Shown here piece by piece: positions 11,622 to 23,265 of a DNA stretch of 64,000 nucleotides. Made by a program: the position numbers and the translations under genes. The stretch comes from Protonemura montana (taxonomy: Eukaryota; Arthropoda; Insecta; Plecoptera; Nemouridae): positions 17,287,701 to 17,351,700 of the forward strand of contig OX387607.1 in assembly GCA_947568835.1 (NCBI GenBank), in the 5' to 3' direction. The notes beneath the pieces were generated by a model. That model ran no database searches. It saw only the letters and a list, made by a program, of their open reading frames with translations, and had not been told where the DNA came from. The first letter of the stretch is position 1. Every line of letters starts with the position of its first letter.

Positions 11622-14251
11622 CTAAATGCTGGGCAAACTGCTGGGCAAACTGCTGGACAAACTGCTGGACAAACTGCTGGACAAACTGCTGGGCAAACTG
11701 CTGGACAAACTGCTGGACAAACTGCTGGGCAAACTGCTGGGCAAATTGCTGGGCAAACTGCTGGACAAACTGCTGGACAAACTGCTGGACAAACTGCTGG
11801 ACAAACTGCTGGACAAACTGCTGGACAAACTGCTGGACAAACTGCTGGGCAAACTGCTGGACAAACTGCTGGGCAAACTGCTGGACAAACTGCTGGACAA
11901 ACTGCTGGACAAACTGCTGGACAAACTGCTGGACAAACTGCTGGACAAACTGCTGGGCAAACTGCTGGGCAAACTGCTGGGCAAACTGCTGGGCAAACTG
12001 CTGGGCAAACTGCTGGGCAAACTGCTGAACAAACTGCTGGACAAACTGCTGGACAAACTGCTGGACAAACTGCTGGACAAACTGCTGGACAAACTGCTGA
12101 GCAAACTGCTGGGCAAACTGCTGGGCAAACTGCTGGGCAAACTGCTGGACAAACTGCTGGACAAACTGCTGAGCAAACTGCTGGACAAACTGCTGGGCAA
12201 ACTGCTGAGCAAACTGCTGGAAAAACTGCTGGGCAAACTGCTGGGCAAACTGCTGGGCAAACTGCTGAGCAAACTGCTGGGCAAACTGCTGGGCAAACTG
12301 CTGGGCAAACTGCTGGGCAAACTGCTGGGCAAACTGCTGGGCAAACTGCTGGGCAAACTGCTGGGCAAACTGCTGGACAAACTGCTGGGCAAACTGCTGG
12401 ACAAACTGCTAGACAAACTGCTGGACAAACTGCTGGGCAAACTGCTGGGCAAACTGCTTGACAAACTGCTGGGCAAACTGCTGGGCAAACTGCTGGACAA
12501 ACTGCTGGACAAACTGCTGGACAAACTGCTGGACAAACTGCTGGACAAACTGCTGGACAAACTGCTGGGCAAACTGCTGGGCTAAATGCTGGACAAACTG
12601 CTGGACAAACTGCTGGACAAACTGCTGGACAAACTGCTGGACAAACTGCTGGACAAACTGCTGGGCAAACTGCTGGACAAACTGCTGGGCAAACTGCTGG
12701 GCAAACTGCTGGACAAACTGCTGGGCAAAATGCTGGGCAAACTGCTGGACAAACTGCTGGGCAAATTGCTGGGCACACTGCTGGGCAAACTGCTGGGCAC
12801 ACTGCTGGGCAAACTGCTGGGCAAACTGCTGGACAAACTGCTGGACAAACTGCTGGGCAAATTGCTGGGCACACTGCTGGACAAACTGCTGGACAAACTG
12901 CTGGGCAAACTGCTGGGCTACTGCTGGGCAAACTGCTGGGCAAACTGCTGGGCAAACTGCTGGGCAAACTGCTGGACAAACTGCTGGACAAACTGCTGGA
13001 CAAACTGCTGGACAAACTGCTGGACAAACTGCTGAGCAAACTGCTGAGCAAACTGCTGGGCAAACTGCTGGGCAAACTGCTGAACAAACTGCTGGACAAA
13101 CTGCTGGACAAACTGCTGGACAAACTGCTGGACAAACTGCTGGGCAAACTGCTGAGCAAACTGCTGGGCAAACTGCTGGGCAAACTGCTGGACAAACTGC
13201 TGGACAAACTGCTGGACAAACTGCTGAGCAAACTGCTGGACAAACTGCTGGGCAAACTGCTGAGCAAACTGCTGGAAAAACTGCTGGGCAAACTGCTGGG
13301 CAAACTGCTGGGCAAACTGCTGGGCAAACTGCTGGGCAAACTGCTGGGCAAACTGCTGGGCAAACTGCTGGGCAAACTGCTGGGAAAACTGCTGGGCAAA
13401 CTGCTGGACAAACTGCTGGGCAAACTGCTGGGCAAACTGCTGGGCAAACTGCTGGGCAAACTGCTGGGCAAACTGCTGGGCAAACTGCTGGGCAAACTGC
13501 TGGGCAAACTGCTGGGCAAACTGCTGGACAAACTGCTGGACAAACTGCTGGACAAACTGCTGGACAAACTGCTGGGCAAACTGCTGGACAAACTGCTGGG
13601 CAAATTGCTGGGCACACTGCTGGACAAACTGCTGAGCAAACTGCTGGGCAAACTGCTGGACAAACTGCTGGGCACACTGCTGGACAAACTGCTGGGCAAA
13701 CTGCTGGGCAAACTGCTGGGCAAACTGCTGGACAAACTGCTGGACAAATTGCTGGGCACACTGCTGGACAAACTGCTGGGCAAACTGCTGGGCAAACTGC
13801 TGGGCAAACTGCTGGACAAACTGCTGGGCAAATTGCTGGGCACACTGCTGGACAAACTGCTGGACAAACTGCTGGGCAAACTGCTGGACAAACTGCTGGA
13901 CAAACTGCTGGGCAAACTGCTGGACAAACTGCTGGACAAACTGCTGGACAAACTGCTGGACAAACTGCTGGACAAACTGCTGGACAAACTGCTGGGCAAA
14001 CTGCTGGGCAAACTGCTGGACAAACTGCTGGACAAACTGCTGGACAAACTGCTGGACAAACTGCTGGACAAACTGCTGGACAAACTGCTGGACAAACTGC
14101 TGAGCAAACCGCTGGACAAACTGCTGGACAAACTGCTGGACAAACTGCTGGACAAACTGATGGACAAACTGCTGGACAAACTGCTGGGCAAACTGCTGGA
14201 CAAACTGCTGGACAAACTGCTGGGCAAACTGCTGGGCAAACTGCTGGAGAA
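11622..14251. repeat. 2.6-kb array of a 12-bp unit (CTGGACAAACTG / CTGGGCAAACTG)
   Basis: About 219 units of a 12-bp monomer with two main variants (GGACAAACTGCT and GGGCAAACTGCT) and rarer GAGC, GAAC and GCAC versions. Phase slips near 12582 (GGGCTAAATG) and 12917 (GGGCTACTG) split it into blocks. Because 12 is a multiple of 3 and the unit has no stop in most frames, six-frame translation gives frames up to 922 residues on both strands, with mutually incompatible low-complexity peptides. I see no promoter, splice site or family match. Confidence 0.95.
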
Positions 14252-14519
14252 ACAAAATATCATTAAACAATTCGATTTATTCGAAACAAACATACGCCTC
14301 GCTTGTGCGCCTATTTTTTTCTTTCTTTGGGGAAATAATGTTTTTTCTAACAAATGGTAATGTGTTTCACGTCACGGCACAGAATTGATTATGGATAGTT
14401 TTTTTGTTCTAAAGAAAGTAAATCCTTGGCGCGGACAAATGAAAAGAAGAAAAGTTATTTTAACTTCGCATATTATAATATTATGCTATTTTATATTATA
14501 ATTGATGAGATAATAGTTT

Positions 14520-14938
14520 TTAGACTCATGTCTACTTGATGTAAACTTAGCACTAGTTTTAAGAAAAACTATTTCAACTGGGTTTTGAATGCTAAGTGAA
14601 GAACAACTAAATTTCCCAACGTTTCGTAACTTGTACCTGTTACTCTATCAAGGGTAAGAGCAGTCCTGACAATTTTCCAATAACAAAAGAACCACACAAA
14701 ATTATAACAATTACCAAGTTCAAGCTTCCTAAATGCACCCTGATTATTTTATTTAGATGCATTTAGGAAGCTTGAACTTGGTAATTGTTATAATTTTATG
14801 TGGTTCTTTTGTTATTGGAAAATTGTCTGGACTGCTCTTACCCTTGATAAAGTAACAGGTACAAGTTACGAAACGTTGGGAAATTCAGTTGTTCTTCACT
14901 TAGCATTGAAAACCCAGTTGAAATAGTTTTTGTTAAAT
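14520..14938. mobile_element. Foldback element, complete copy
   Basis: The fullest copy of the foldback family: left arm 14521-14735, centre about 14735-14760 (CACCCTGATTATTTTATTTAG), right arm to 14938. The arms match inverted for about 200 bp, through AACGTTTCGTAACTTGTACC, CCAATAACAAAAGAACCACA and CAAGTTCAAGCTTCCTAAATG. It contains no coding frame. Known foldback elements and long MITEs have this structure and rely on transposases supplied from elsewhere. Confidence 0.85.
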
Positions 14939-15359
14939 TGCTGAGATGTTTCCAGGGAAATTGTCTCCACGCTAAACTTGAACTTTTAAGTCTTTGCATC
15001 TCAGAATATAAGATTAAAGTTGTTATAAAATATCAGCGCCTTGTTTGTTTGTTTGTTTGTTTGTCTGTTTGTTTGTATAGCGAGCTGGCAATCATGCGTG
15101 TGTGCGTGTGGTTGCAGCTGTTTCAGGGGCAGGTAATCAAAGTGTGTACGACCAATGAGAATCGAGCTCCAGTCACACACACTCGACGCATGCGCGTGGA
15201 ATGCGTCGAGTTTTCCAGAGAGAAATCACGAGCTTTGCTTTCCCTGTGTGAGAATGTTCGGGAAAACTTCGTCTTGAAGTCATTTAGTTTTACATACACA
15301 TAATTAGTTGGTTAAAAAACACCAATTTGTCCAGGATTTTATTTCAGAAAATACATAAT
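14939..15359. other. No gene seen; contains a perfect hairpin
   Basis: Unique sequence apart from a GTTTGTTTGTTT run (15040-15075) and the hairpin listed separately. Confidence 0.4.
15181..15211. other. Perfect 11-bp inverted repeat
   Basis: ACTCGACGCAT and ATGCGTCGAGT separated by nine bases. Could form a hairpin in DNA or RNA; function unknown. Confidence 0.6.
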
Positions 15360-15625
15360 ACAGTAGCAGTACCCGCTGCCTAACGGCCGCTTAAGATTTT
15401 GAGGGAGTGGGCATTTTGGTTTAAATGGGACCACAACCAAAAGTACCATGCAATACCATACAGTACCCCCGTTTATTTTATTTGAAATTTGCCGCTTATG
15501 TCACTCGGGGTCACTGCATTGTGGAAACTCTGTGAATTCCAAAGTGACCACGATGACAATTTCGAAAACAAACGACGTTGGCTGTCAAAAGATTTCCGTG
15601 TATGATTTGTTGAAATATTTCTTAG
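15360..15625 (+). repeat. Dispersed repeat, copy 1
   Basis: From GCTGCCTAACGGCCGCTTAA through AAATGGGACCACAACC to CAAAAGATTTCCGTG. The same 260-bp sequence occurs inverted at 32985-33220. No coding features or terminal repeats are evident, so the element class is unknown. Confidence 0.75.
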
Positions 15626-17069
15626 ACAGTGAAACTTGTGAAATACCTTTTATATCTCCACCAGATCTTACTAAAAACATGTTTAATGAACGGATAAGCA
15701 CTTAAAATTGACAAAATGTAAGTTTCTTTGATAATAAAGTTGTTTGACATTGATTGAGAACTGTCAAAATTTTTCCTTGCCGGCCAGTTTTAAATAAAAT
15801 TCATTGTGAAAATCCCATCAAATCAGCGTAGAAATGTCGCGTTGGGTCGTGCTCTGAAGTCATGTAAAATTCAAAATAATCTCCAGCAATGTTTGACCGA
15901 TTTCTTAAAAGTATTTTAAGTTATTGGCCCTGATTATTTTATTTAGATGCATTTAGGAAGTTTGAATTTGGTCGAACTTGATCGACTGGTCGAATTATCG
16001 ACTGGTCGGTTATGTTGTTCAACTGCAGGTTAGGTTAGGAGCTAAAATGTGAGTTGTCGGCGGAAACTGAGTCAGTAGTTGCCCGGAAACTAGGAGAGTA
16101 CATCGCCAACAATGAGAGGGTCCCCTGCCCCTCTGCCCCTCCCACCCTAAACAAGTCTGTGCTTCTTTGTTAATTTCCAAACCAGTGGGGCGCAACCCCC
16201 CCCCCTCCCCCCCCACCCTAAACCCTTGTGTACTGCTAACCGTAAGCCCTCGGGGCTTTATCAAAAACTTTGTGAAACTCTTCTTATTTATACAAAGTTT
16301 TCTTTTTGTTTTCACTTATTTTAGCGTCGTTTTTTGGCTAAATTGCGGCGTCGAAACTTTCCTCCCCTCGCGCAACGTTTTAACGGCATTTTGATAGAAT
16401 TACTGGGTTTATTTGAAAAAGTCACGTCATATAAAAAGCGCGGTAATAATTGAGCAACGACTGGTTACGGCAGGCGATGTTGGTGAACCATTAAGTTAAT
16501 TACTAATTACCTGTGTACGTCGTGCGGTCTCTAGTTCCCCTTCCAAAGGCCGGCACTTTATGACAATGCATTGGTTGACCAGGAACCAGCCAATCCCACG
16601 ACCTTTGATTTATCAAATGTGACGTAACAATGAAATTAAACAACAAAACACGTCAGACTCGTATTAATTTCCAGTCTCCTATGGCTGGACGATCATTAAT
16701 TGTGCCGCGTGTTAGTACACCCTGTAGCCACGTGGCCACGTGGCGCTAATAGACAGGGAGGAATAACACCAACTTCCGGTCAGACACGTGACCTGTAGGC
16801 ATAGAGCGAGAGTGTGAAGGTGAGCTTCCTGATTTCAGGAGATGAGTTGCTAGATAGCGTCCTGACCGACGTCCTGATCGGCGTCCTGACTCGTCCTGGC
16901 CTGACGTCACTGATAACTTGATTGGTGACCGATCCAAGGCACTCGGGGCTAAGAATCTGCGTTCAAAACAACAAAAATTCATTTTAACTCGAATTATTTT
17001 CATGGCGAGGTTTTATTTGAAATGTGTATAGAACTTTCAAAGTTTGGTCTAATTGGTATATCAAGCAAA
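15626..17069. other. No gene seen; foldback scrap
   Basis: At 15925-15970 the sequence CCCTGATTATTTTATTTAGA and following bases match the centre and inner arm of the foldback family. C/G homopolymer-rich runs occur at 16195-16220. No gene recognised. Confidence 0.4.
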
Positions 17070-17410
17070 GGCATGGCAAGGCATGGTATGACATGGCAAG
17101 GCATGGCATGGCATGGCATGGCAAGGCATGGCATGGCATGACATGGCATGGCATGGCATGGCATGACATGGCATGGCATGGTAAGGCAAGGCAAGGCAAG
17201 GCAAGGCAAGGCAAGGCAAGGCAAGGCAAGGCAAGGCAAGGCAAGGCAAGGCAAGGCAAGGCAAGGCAAGGCAAGGCAAGGCAAGGCAAGGCAAGGCACG
17301 GCAAGGCAAGGCATGGCAAGGCAAGGCAAGGCATGGCATGGCTTGGCAAGGCAAGGCAAGGCAAGGCAAGGCATGGCAAGGCATGGCATGGCATGGCAGG
17401 GCAGGACAGG
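17070..17410 (+). repeat. GGCAA/GGCAT array (second locus)
   Basis: About 68 pentanucleotide units, GGCAT-rich at the left and a long pure GGCAA tract in the middle (17175-17295). Same monomer as at 9361 and 18817. Confidence 0.95.
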
Positions 17411-18816
17411 ACAGGGCAAGCCAAGGCTCGATGATAGCAAATACTTCTGCTTGATTAGCGACTCGCTTCACGCTTCGGATTAAAGTCTGTTAGAAAGACT
17501 TGTTTTGTCGCCCAGTTTCTTGTCGCATCTAACGCAATACTGCAGAACATTCAATCAGCGACAAGCATTGACAAACTTACTAACAGCTTTATTTCTTTGT
17601 TACAAATCGTAGCATTTAATTTCGTTGAATACCGTCTCCATGTGTAAAGTAGCGACACTCGCTGAAAAGCAAGCTTTAATCTTTTTACAAAGCTTCCAGC
17701 TCCTACCCCTGGGGACGCTAAGATCTACCCTGGATTATAAAATAACAAATAAGGATTTAGCGCCTCCTTGCATTATAAGGAAGTCCAACACCTTGCAAAT
17801 GTTTGCTGCCTTGACATTTGCTCGGTTTGCCGTAATAAATAGGTTATTTACTGAATTTCAACTGAATTTACAGATAAGTTTCTAGCCAACACCAGGAGCA
17901 TTGTAAGGCAGTGACGTACGAGTATTGTGTCGACGGGGTTTCTTTATCGCGGCAAGAAGGCGTTTAACTGTGGCTGCCGCTGTCCTGGCTGGCGAGATCT
18001 TGCCGGGGTGAGGGGAATTAGTCTCCCGGGAATTGAGCGACGAACTCCCGGGGAGTCGTTCATGGAGTCCGCGCGCTCTAAACGCTGAAGAAAGCTGCTA
18101 GTGACAGAAGCATCGGACAGCAAGCAAATCATTGCAAAGACTGGACGAGCAGGGAATGAAGGAACAATAGGGAATGATGGACTTGTATGGAATGGTCAAG
18201 TCTGTGGGAAGATAGGAAACTTCAGTGCTTGTGATATTTTAAAACCTTGTATAATGAATCGTATATCAATTATACCTTGCATTAGCTGCACTGACTTTAT
18301 GAGCTGTCATTGCTATTACATCTCTATATAGCGTTGATAGACCAACGGCTACCACCACTCAACCCGTCACCCACATAGCGTCCCCCTAGCAGTGGTATAA
18401 TCCCTGCAAACATATTTCTCACACATTATTCTGAAAATGTTCCATTTAGCAAGAACGTTATCTCTGTGTTCACACCAATGATAAAAATCTGTGCTTTTCT
18501 ACGAAGAACGCAATGTTTCGCATGGTTCTGGTCGATTTGGCTATCGAGGTACAGAATATAAGTGCATTACAGTGCCATGATTTTGAGGGTGGCTACGGTA
18601 ATAAATCATAACTTAGAAGCCCCGGGTTTGTGGTGGGTTCGGTCACGTGCTCGAGGGATAGGGTGGAGGATGGGATGGGGTGGACGTAGGGTGGACGTCG
18701 TGTGGACGCTCTGTCAGGCCAGCTGATAGCAGACCTATACTATGCTCGGCTTCTCAACGGCATCCTATAGATTCTAACTACGCATCCAACTTACAATACT
18801 ACATAGTATATAGGAT
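17411..18816. other. No gene seen
   Basis: Unique sequence; the frames at 17625-17885 and 18101-18331 show no family motif. Around 18655-18700 there is a short GGGTGGA-rich run. Confidence 0.35.
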
Positions 18817-19508
18817 ATGGCATGGCATGGCAGGGCATGGCAAGGCATGGCAAGGCAAGGCATGGCATGGCATGGCATGGCATGGCATGGCATGGCATGG
18901 CATGGCATGGCATGGCACAGCATGGCATGGCATGGTCATGGCATGGCATGGCATGGCATGGCATGGCATGGCATGGCAGGGCATGGCAAGGCATGGCATG
19001 GCATGGCATGGCATGGCATGGCAGGGCATGGCAAGGCATGGCCAGGCAAGGCATGGCATGGCATGGCATGGCATGGCATGGCAGGGCATGGCAGGGCATG
19101 GCAAGGCAAGGCATGGCAAGGCATGGCATGGCATGGCAAGGCATGGCATGGCATGGCATGGCAAGGCAAGGCAAGGCAAGGCAAGGCATGGCAAGGCAAG
19201 GCATGGCAAGGCATGGCATGGCATGGCGTGGCATGGCGTGGCATGGCAAGGCATGGCAAGGCATGGCAAGGCATGGCATGGCAAGGCAAGGCAATGCAAG
19301 GCAACTAGCCAAGGCAAGGCAAGGCAAGGCAAGGCAAGGCATGGCAAGGCATGGCATGGCAAGGCATGGCAAGGCAAGGCATGGCATGGCATGGCATGGC
19401 ATGGCGTGGCATGGCGTGGCATGGCAAGGCATGGCAAGGCATGGCAAGGCATGGCATGGCAAGGCATGGCATGGCAAGGCAACTAGCCAAGGCATGGCAT
19501 GGCAAAGC
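18817..19508 (+). repeat. GGCAA/GGCAT array (third locus)
   Basis: About 138 pentanucleotide units in the same strand sense as the second locus. A longer block containing GGCAACTAGCCAAGGC occurs twice (about 19300 and 19480), marking a duplication of about 180 bp. Confidence 0.95.
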
Positions 19509-19676
19509 AACGGGGTAAACTATCTTCTTTGAGTTAATATCTTGGTCACTTCTCACAAGTCACGGTGGCCAATGTCCAAAGCATCGAAGAGGAAAGCTGC
19601 TGATAAAGGGTCGAGTCACGTGGTGCTATAAAGGGGACTGATGCCCTGTAGGGAGTGAGAGGTAAAACCTTCCGGC

Positions 19677-20275
19677 CCATAGCATCCATAGCAACCATAG
19701 CATCCATAGCATAGCATCCATAGCAACCATAGCAACCATAGCAACCATAGCAACCATAGCAACCATAGCAACCATAGCATAGCAACCATAGCATCCATAG
19801 CAACCATAGCACACATAGCATAGCATCCATAGCATAGCAACCATAGCATCCATAGCAACCATAGCATCCATAGCATCCATAGCATCCATAGTAACCATAG
19901 CATAGCAACCATAGCATAGCAACCATAGCATAGCAACCATAGCATCCATAGCAACCATAGCATCCATAGCATAGCAACCATAGCATAGCAACCATAGCAT
20001 CCATAGCATAGCAACCATAGCATCCATAGCAACCATAGCATAGCAACCATAGCATAGCAACCATAGCAACCATAGCAACCATAGCATAGCAACCATAGCA
20101 TCCATAGCAACCATAGCAACCATAGCATCCATAGCAACCATAGCATCCATAGCAACCATAGCATAGCAACCATAGCATAGCAACCATAGCATAGCAACCA
20201 TAGCAACCATAGCAACCATAGCATAGCAACCATAGCATCCATAGCATCCATAGCAACCATAGCAACCATAGTAAC
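19677..20275. repeat. CCATAGCAA / CATAGCATC array
   Basis: Nine-base units ACCATAGCA and TCCATAGCA mixed with five-base TAGCA insertions, about 600 bp. The mixture of unit lengths scrambles any reading frame; minus-strand frames are repeat by-products. Confidence 0.9.
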
Positions 20276-20944
20276 GATTGATATTTTGTGCTTTAGTTTT
20301 TATCTATGGTAATAACAGTTCCAGGCATCGTGCCAGACTAGGAACGTGTCATGTCCAACCCAAGCGTCTGGAATCGAACTCGGGAATAGCGATAGGTTTA
20401 AGTTACGAGCAAACAAATGAATTGCTTTCTTGGCGCTTTGTGAAATCGGGGACAAAAAGAAGGAAAAAAAAAGTCGAACACATTTCGTGATTTCATTTCA
20501 TATAAATACGTATTCCGATTGCCGAGTTTATTTATGTTCTTCGATCTCAATTGATCTCAATTGATATCGATTGCTCGGGCCTGGAGGGTAAATGCATTGT
20601 CATCACAATAATAATTGTCTATTTCCGAGCTTTTTCCCCTTTTTAGAGCTTTTCTCCCCAGTTTTTTTGTGCCCATCTCGATAATGTAATAATAGGGCCT
20701 CTCTGCTCCGGCTTTGTCCTCCTTTATTGATTGGTCAAGAGTCAATCTGGCGTCACTAATTCATGTCGCTTTTTATGTTCAATCAAAACTCAGCCGACCA
20801 ATATTTTGTTTCCCGGCGACAGAGATATTGCGATTCCAGAGTCAAAACAAACCAGAGTCAAATATTTTATCAGTTGACTTGAAGCAAATCTGTCAAACTT
20901 TTCAAACGAACTGCTAATAATTATTACTGCACTTAATTTTAGCA
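20276..20944. other. No gene seen
   Basis: Unique AT-rich sequence upstream of a LINE remnant; part could be decayed LINE but I see no motif. Confidence 0.35.
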
Positions 20945-22105
20945 TGGGAATTAGGACAAGAAACAACGGCCACATATATGCGGATGACACCAGCCCATCT
21001 TGTAACCGTGGCATCCATTGAACTAACAACCAACTTCATCTTATAATAAACTAAACTGAAACAAGTTTAGTTGATTGCCACACGATGCAACGTCCAGTTA
21101 TTAGACTGCGAGGCAAGATTATTGTGGCATCTATTGAACTCGGCATCAGCATCAGTAACTCACTAAGAAGCTATCAGCAGCGAAATATCTTGTGCTGAAA
21201 TCTAAGAAGAAAAATCAGCACACAGTCCCTGATTCTAAGCTATTATGTCTTTTTCCAATCTAGAATATCCTATGGTAGAATATCCTATGGTAGAATATCC
21301 TATGGTAGAATATCCTATGGTAGAATATCCTATGGTAGAATATCCTATGGTAGAATATCCTATGGTAGAATATCCTATGGTAGAATATCCTATGGTAGAA
21401 TATCCTATGGTAGAATATCCTATGGTAGAATATCCTATGGTAGAATATCCTATGGTAGAATATCCTATGGTAGAATATCCTATGGTAGAATATCCTATGG
21501 TAGAATATCCTATGGTAGAATATCCTATGGTAGAATATCCTATGGTATAATATTCTGGGATGGATCATCTGAGTTCAATAGACTCCTCACTTTGCAGAAG
21601 AGAACACTTCAAGCAATGGTTGAAGCAAGAAACAAAACATCGTGCAAGACAATCTTACTGAAACTACAAATCTTTACCATCTCTGCCCTTTATATATACC
21701 TACCATTTGATTATTTACACCATAACAACCACAATTTCCCAGCTCACAAATAGCCAAATACATAAACACAACACTAGGACAAAAGATAATTTCCACATAA
21801 ACAACCATAGGCTAATCCTATACAAGAAAATCCAGGCAAATCATAGTAAAATTCTTTTTAAAAATCTGCCAGAAAACATTAAATCACAACAAAACAGTCA
21901 GGGATTCAAGATCATTCTAAAAAATCATCTGATTTCAACCTGCCTATACCCAATTAATGAGCTTATGTTATCCTAGACAATTGCTCACCTTTGAAAACGT
22001 TTTAAATTTTTTAGTGTAAATATTGTTTTGATTTTAATTTCCTAATTAATGACGCATTCTAAATTACAACGTACAATTTGTTCCTGGAATAAAGACATTA
22101 TTATT
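20945..22105 (+). pseudogene. LINE reverse-transcriptase remnant (3' half)
   Basis: The frame starting near 20950 reads GHIYADDTSPSC, with the reverse-transcriptase catalytic YADD at 20977-20988. About 250 bp further on, in the same frame, YYVFFQSRISYG starts at 21241 and the post-catalytic motif SYGIIFWDGSS follows after a tandem expansion. The extreme C-terminus (21707-21976, another frame) contains HNTRTKDNFHINNHR and LPENIK, typical of the end of ORF2 in jockey/CR1-like non-LTR elements. Stops and frameshifts separate these pieces, so it is dead. An ATTATTATTA run near 22100 looks like the element's 3' tail. Related pieces lie at 45990 and 57010. Confidence 0.8.
21262..21546 (+). repeat. 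19 perfect 15-bp units inside the LINE coding sequence
   Basis: The unit AGAATATCCTATGGT is repeated 19 times without a mismatch. In the LINE frame it encodes Arg-Ile-Ser-Tyr-Gly, which is the element's own QSRISYGIIFWDG motif copied over and over. The reading frame is kept on both sides. Perfect identity implies a recent expansion. Confidence 0.92.
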
Positions 22106-22429
22106 ATTAGCATGGAGAGAACGTGAAAGTTATAACTCGCGTGAATCATAGACGTCTAAATACTAACCGTCTTCCCAAGCGTCGCTGTCAGGCGTCGATC
22201 TAGTTGTCAATATTGACAGGCGTCGATGTAGCGAGCACGTGATCGCACCGGAAGTGACGTCAGTCAACGAGCCGCGGACATTTCCGATTGCTTGGCGCGT
22301 GCTTTCAACCGAAGTTTCAATTCCTGGTGGCAGCACTCAGAACTAAGCTAACAGAGTACATCGAGTCACAGCATTGAAGACCAAACCACCTGACTTAACT
22401 TAACCCAAGTATCGTTCTATAATATCCAA
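22106..22429. other. No gene seen
   Basis: Unique sequence with a direct repeat of GACAGGCGTCGAT (22192-22226) and a CRE-like GTGACGTCA at 22254. Could be regulatory; unproven. Confidence 0.3.
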
Positions 22430-22990
22430 CATGCACTGATATTACTGAAGTTAAGCAACACTGTGCTGGATCACCGCATTGGATGGGTGACCATCATACA
22501 CATGACCAGTTCTGTTCGGGAGAGAGGTTGGAGGGATGAAAGTTAAGCAACACTGCGCTGGGTCAGGTATTGGATGGGTGACCATCATACACATGACCAG
22601 TTCTGTTCGGGAGAGAGGTTGGAGGGATGAAAGTTAAGCAACACTGTGCTGGGTCACCGTATTGGATGGGTGACCATCATACACATGACCAGTTCTGTTT
22701 GGGAGAGAGGTTGGAGGGATGAAAGTTAAGTAACACTGCGCTGAGTCAGGTATTGGATGGGTGACCATAATACACATGACCGGTTCTGTTCGGGAGAGAG
22801 GTTGGAGGGATGAAAGTTAAGCAACACTGCGCTGGGTCAGGTATTGGATTGGTGACCATCATACACATGACCAGTTCTGTTCGGGAGAGAGGTTGGAGGG
22901 ATGAAAGTTAAGCAACACTGCGCTGGGTCAGGTATTGGATGGGTGACCATCATACACATGACCAGTTCTGTTCGGGAGAGAGGTTGGAGG
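22430..22990 (+). repeat. 5S-rRNA-derived SINE head, tandemly repeated (6 units of 91 bp)
   Basis: Each unit contains AGTTAAGCAACACTGCGC and, with the same 31-base offset as in eukaryotic 5S rRNA, GGATGGGTGACC. These are the box A and box C parts of the 5S internal promoter. The first unit has extra 5S-like sequence at its left (TATTACTGAAG). The non-5S remainder (CATACACATGACCAGTTCTG, then TTCGGGAGAGAGG) links units. The last unit runs directly into the SINE body. Confidence 0.85.
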
Positions 22991-23265
22991 AATGAAAGTT
23001 AGTACAGCAACTTCACTCGCCTTGCTTATCAACCTCTCGACAGCATGGATTTGTGAAGGAATCCTGTTGTTCGAGTTGTACCGTCCTTCGGAAGGGACGT
23101 TAAGCCGGTGGTCCCCTTGGTCTTCAACAGCAGTAGGCTACAAGTCAGCACCGGGTTTCCCCTCCTCCCTTCTAGACTAGGTTAGGTTCATCATCATCCA
23201 CTCATTCACCGACGCCATTAGACCAGTGCCGCATGGCCAGATGTCAAAACAGTGCTAAGTTAAAG
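22991..23265 (+). mobile_element. SINE body (5S-headed family), copy A
   Basis: Starts TAGTACAGCAACTTCACTCG, contains a conserved central block CCGTCCTTCGGAAGGGACGT and ends near CAGTGCTAAGTTAAA. The same body occurs at 24416, 34541 and, inverted, at 31497. A 62-codon frame is open in all four copies, but this follows from SINE identity; the frames differ at their ends. SINE3-type elements have 5S-derived heads; the central block resembles the conserved cores of metazoan SINE superfamilies, which I cannot verify here. Confidence 0.8.

Noticed and set aside
11585-14360. Frames of 922, 602, 478 and 450 residues on both strands
   Set aside because: All come from a 12-bp repeat with no stop codons; several incompatible frames are equally open, and there are no domains, splice sites or start context.
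22430-22990. A 5S rRNA gene cluster
   Set aside because: Only the internal promoter part is 5S-like; the 3' third is absent and the linker continues into a SINE.
22992-23180. 62-codon frame with a signal-peptide-like start, found in four places
   Set aside because: It is the SINE body (copies at 22991, 24416, 31497, 34541) and recurs because the SINE recurs; no evidence that it is translated.
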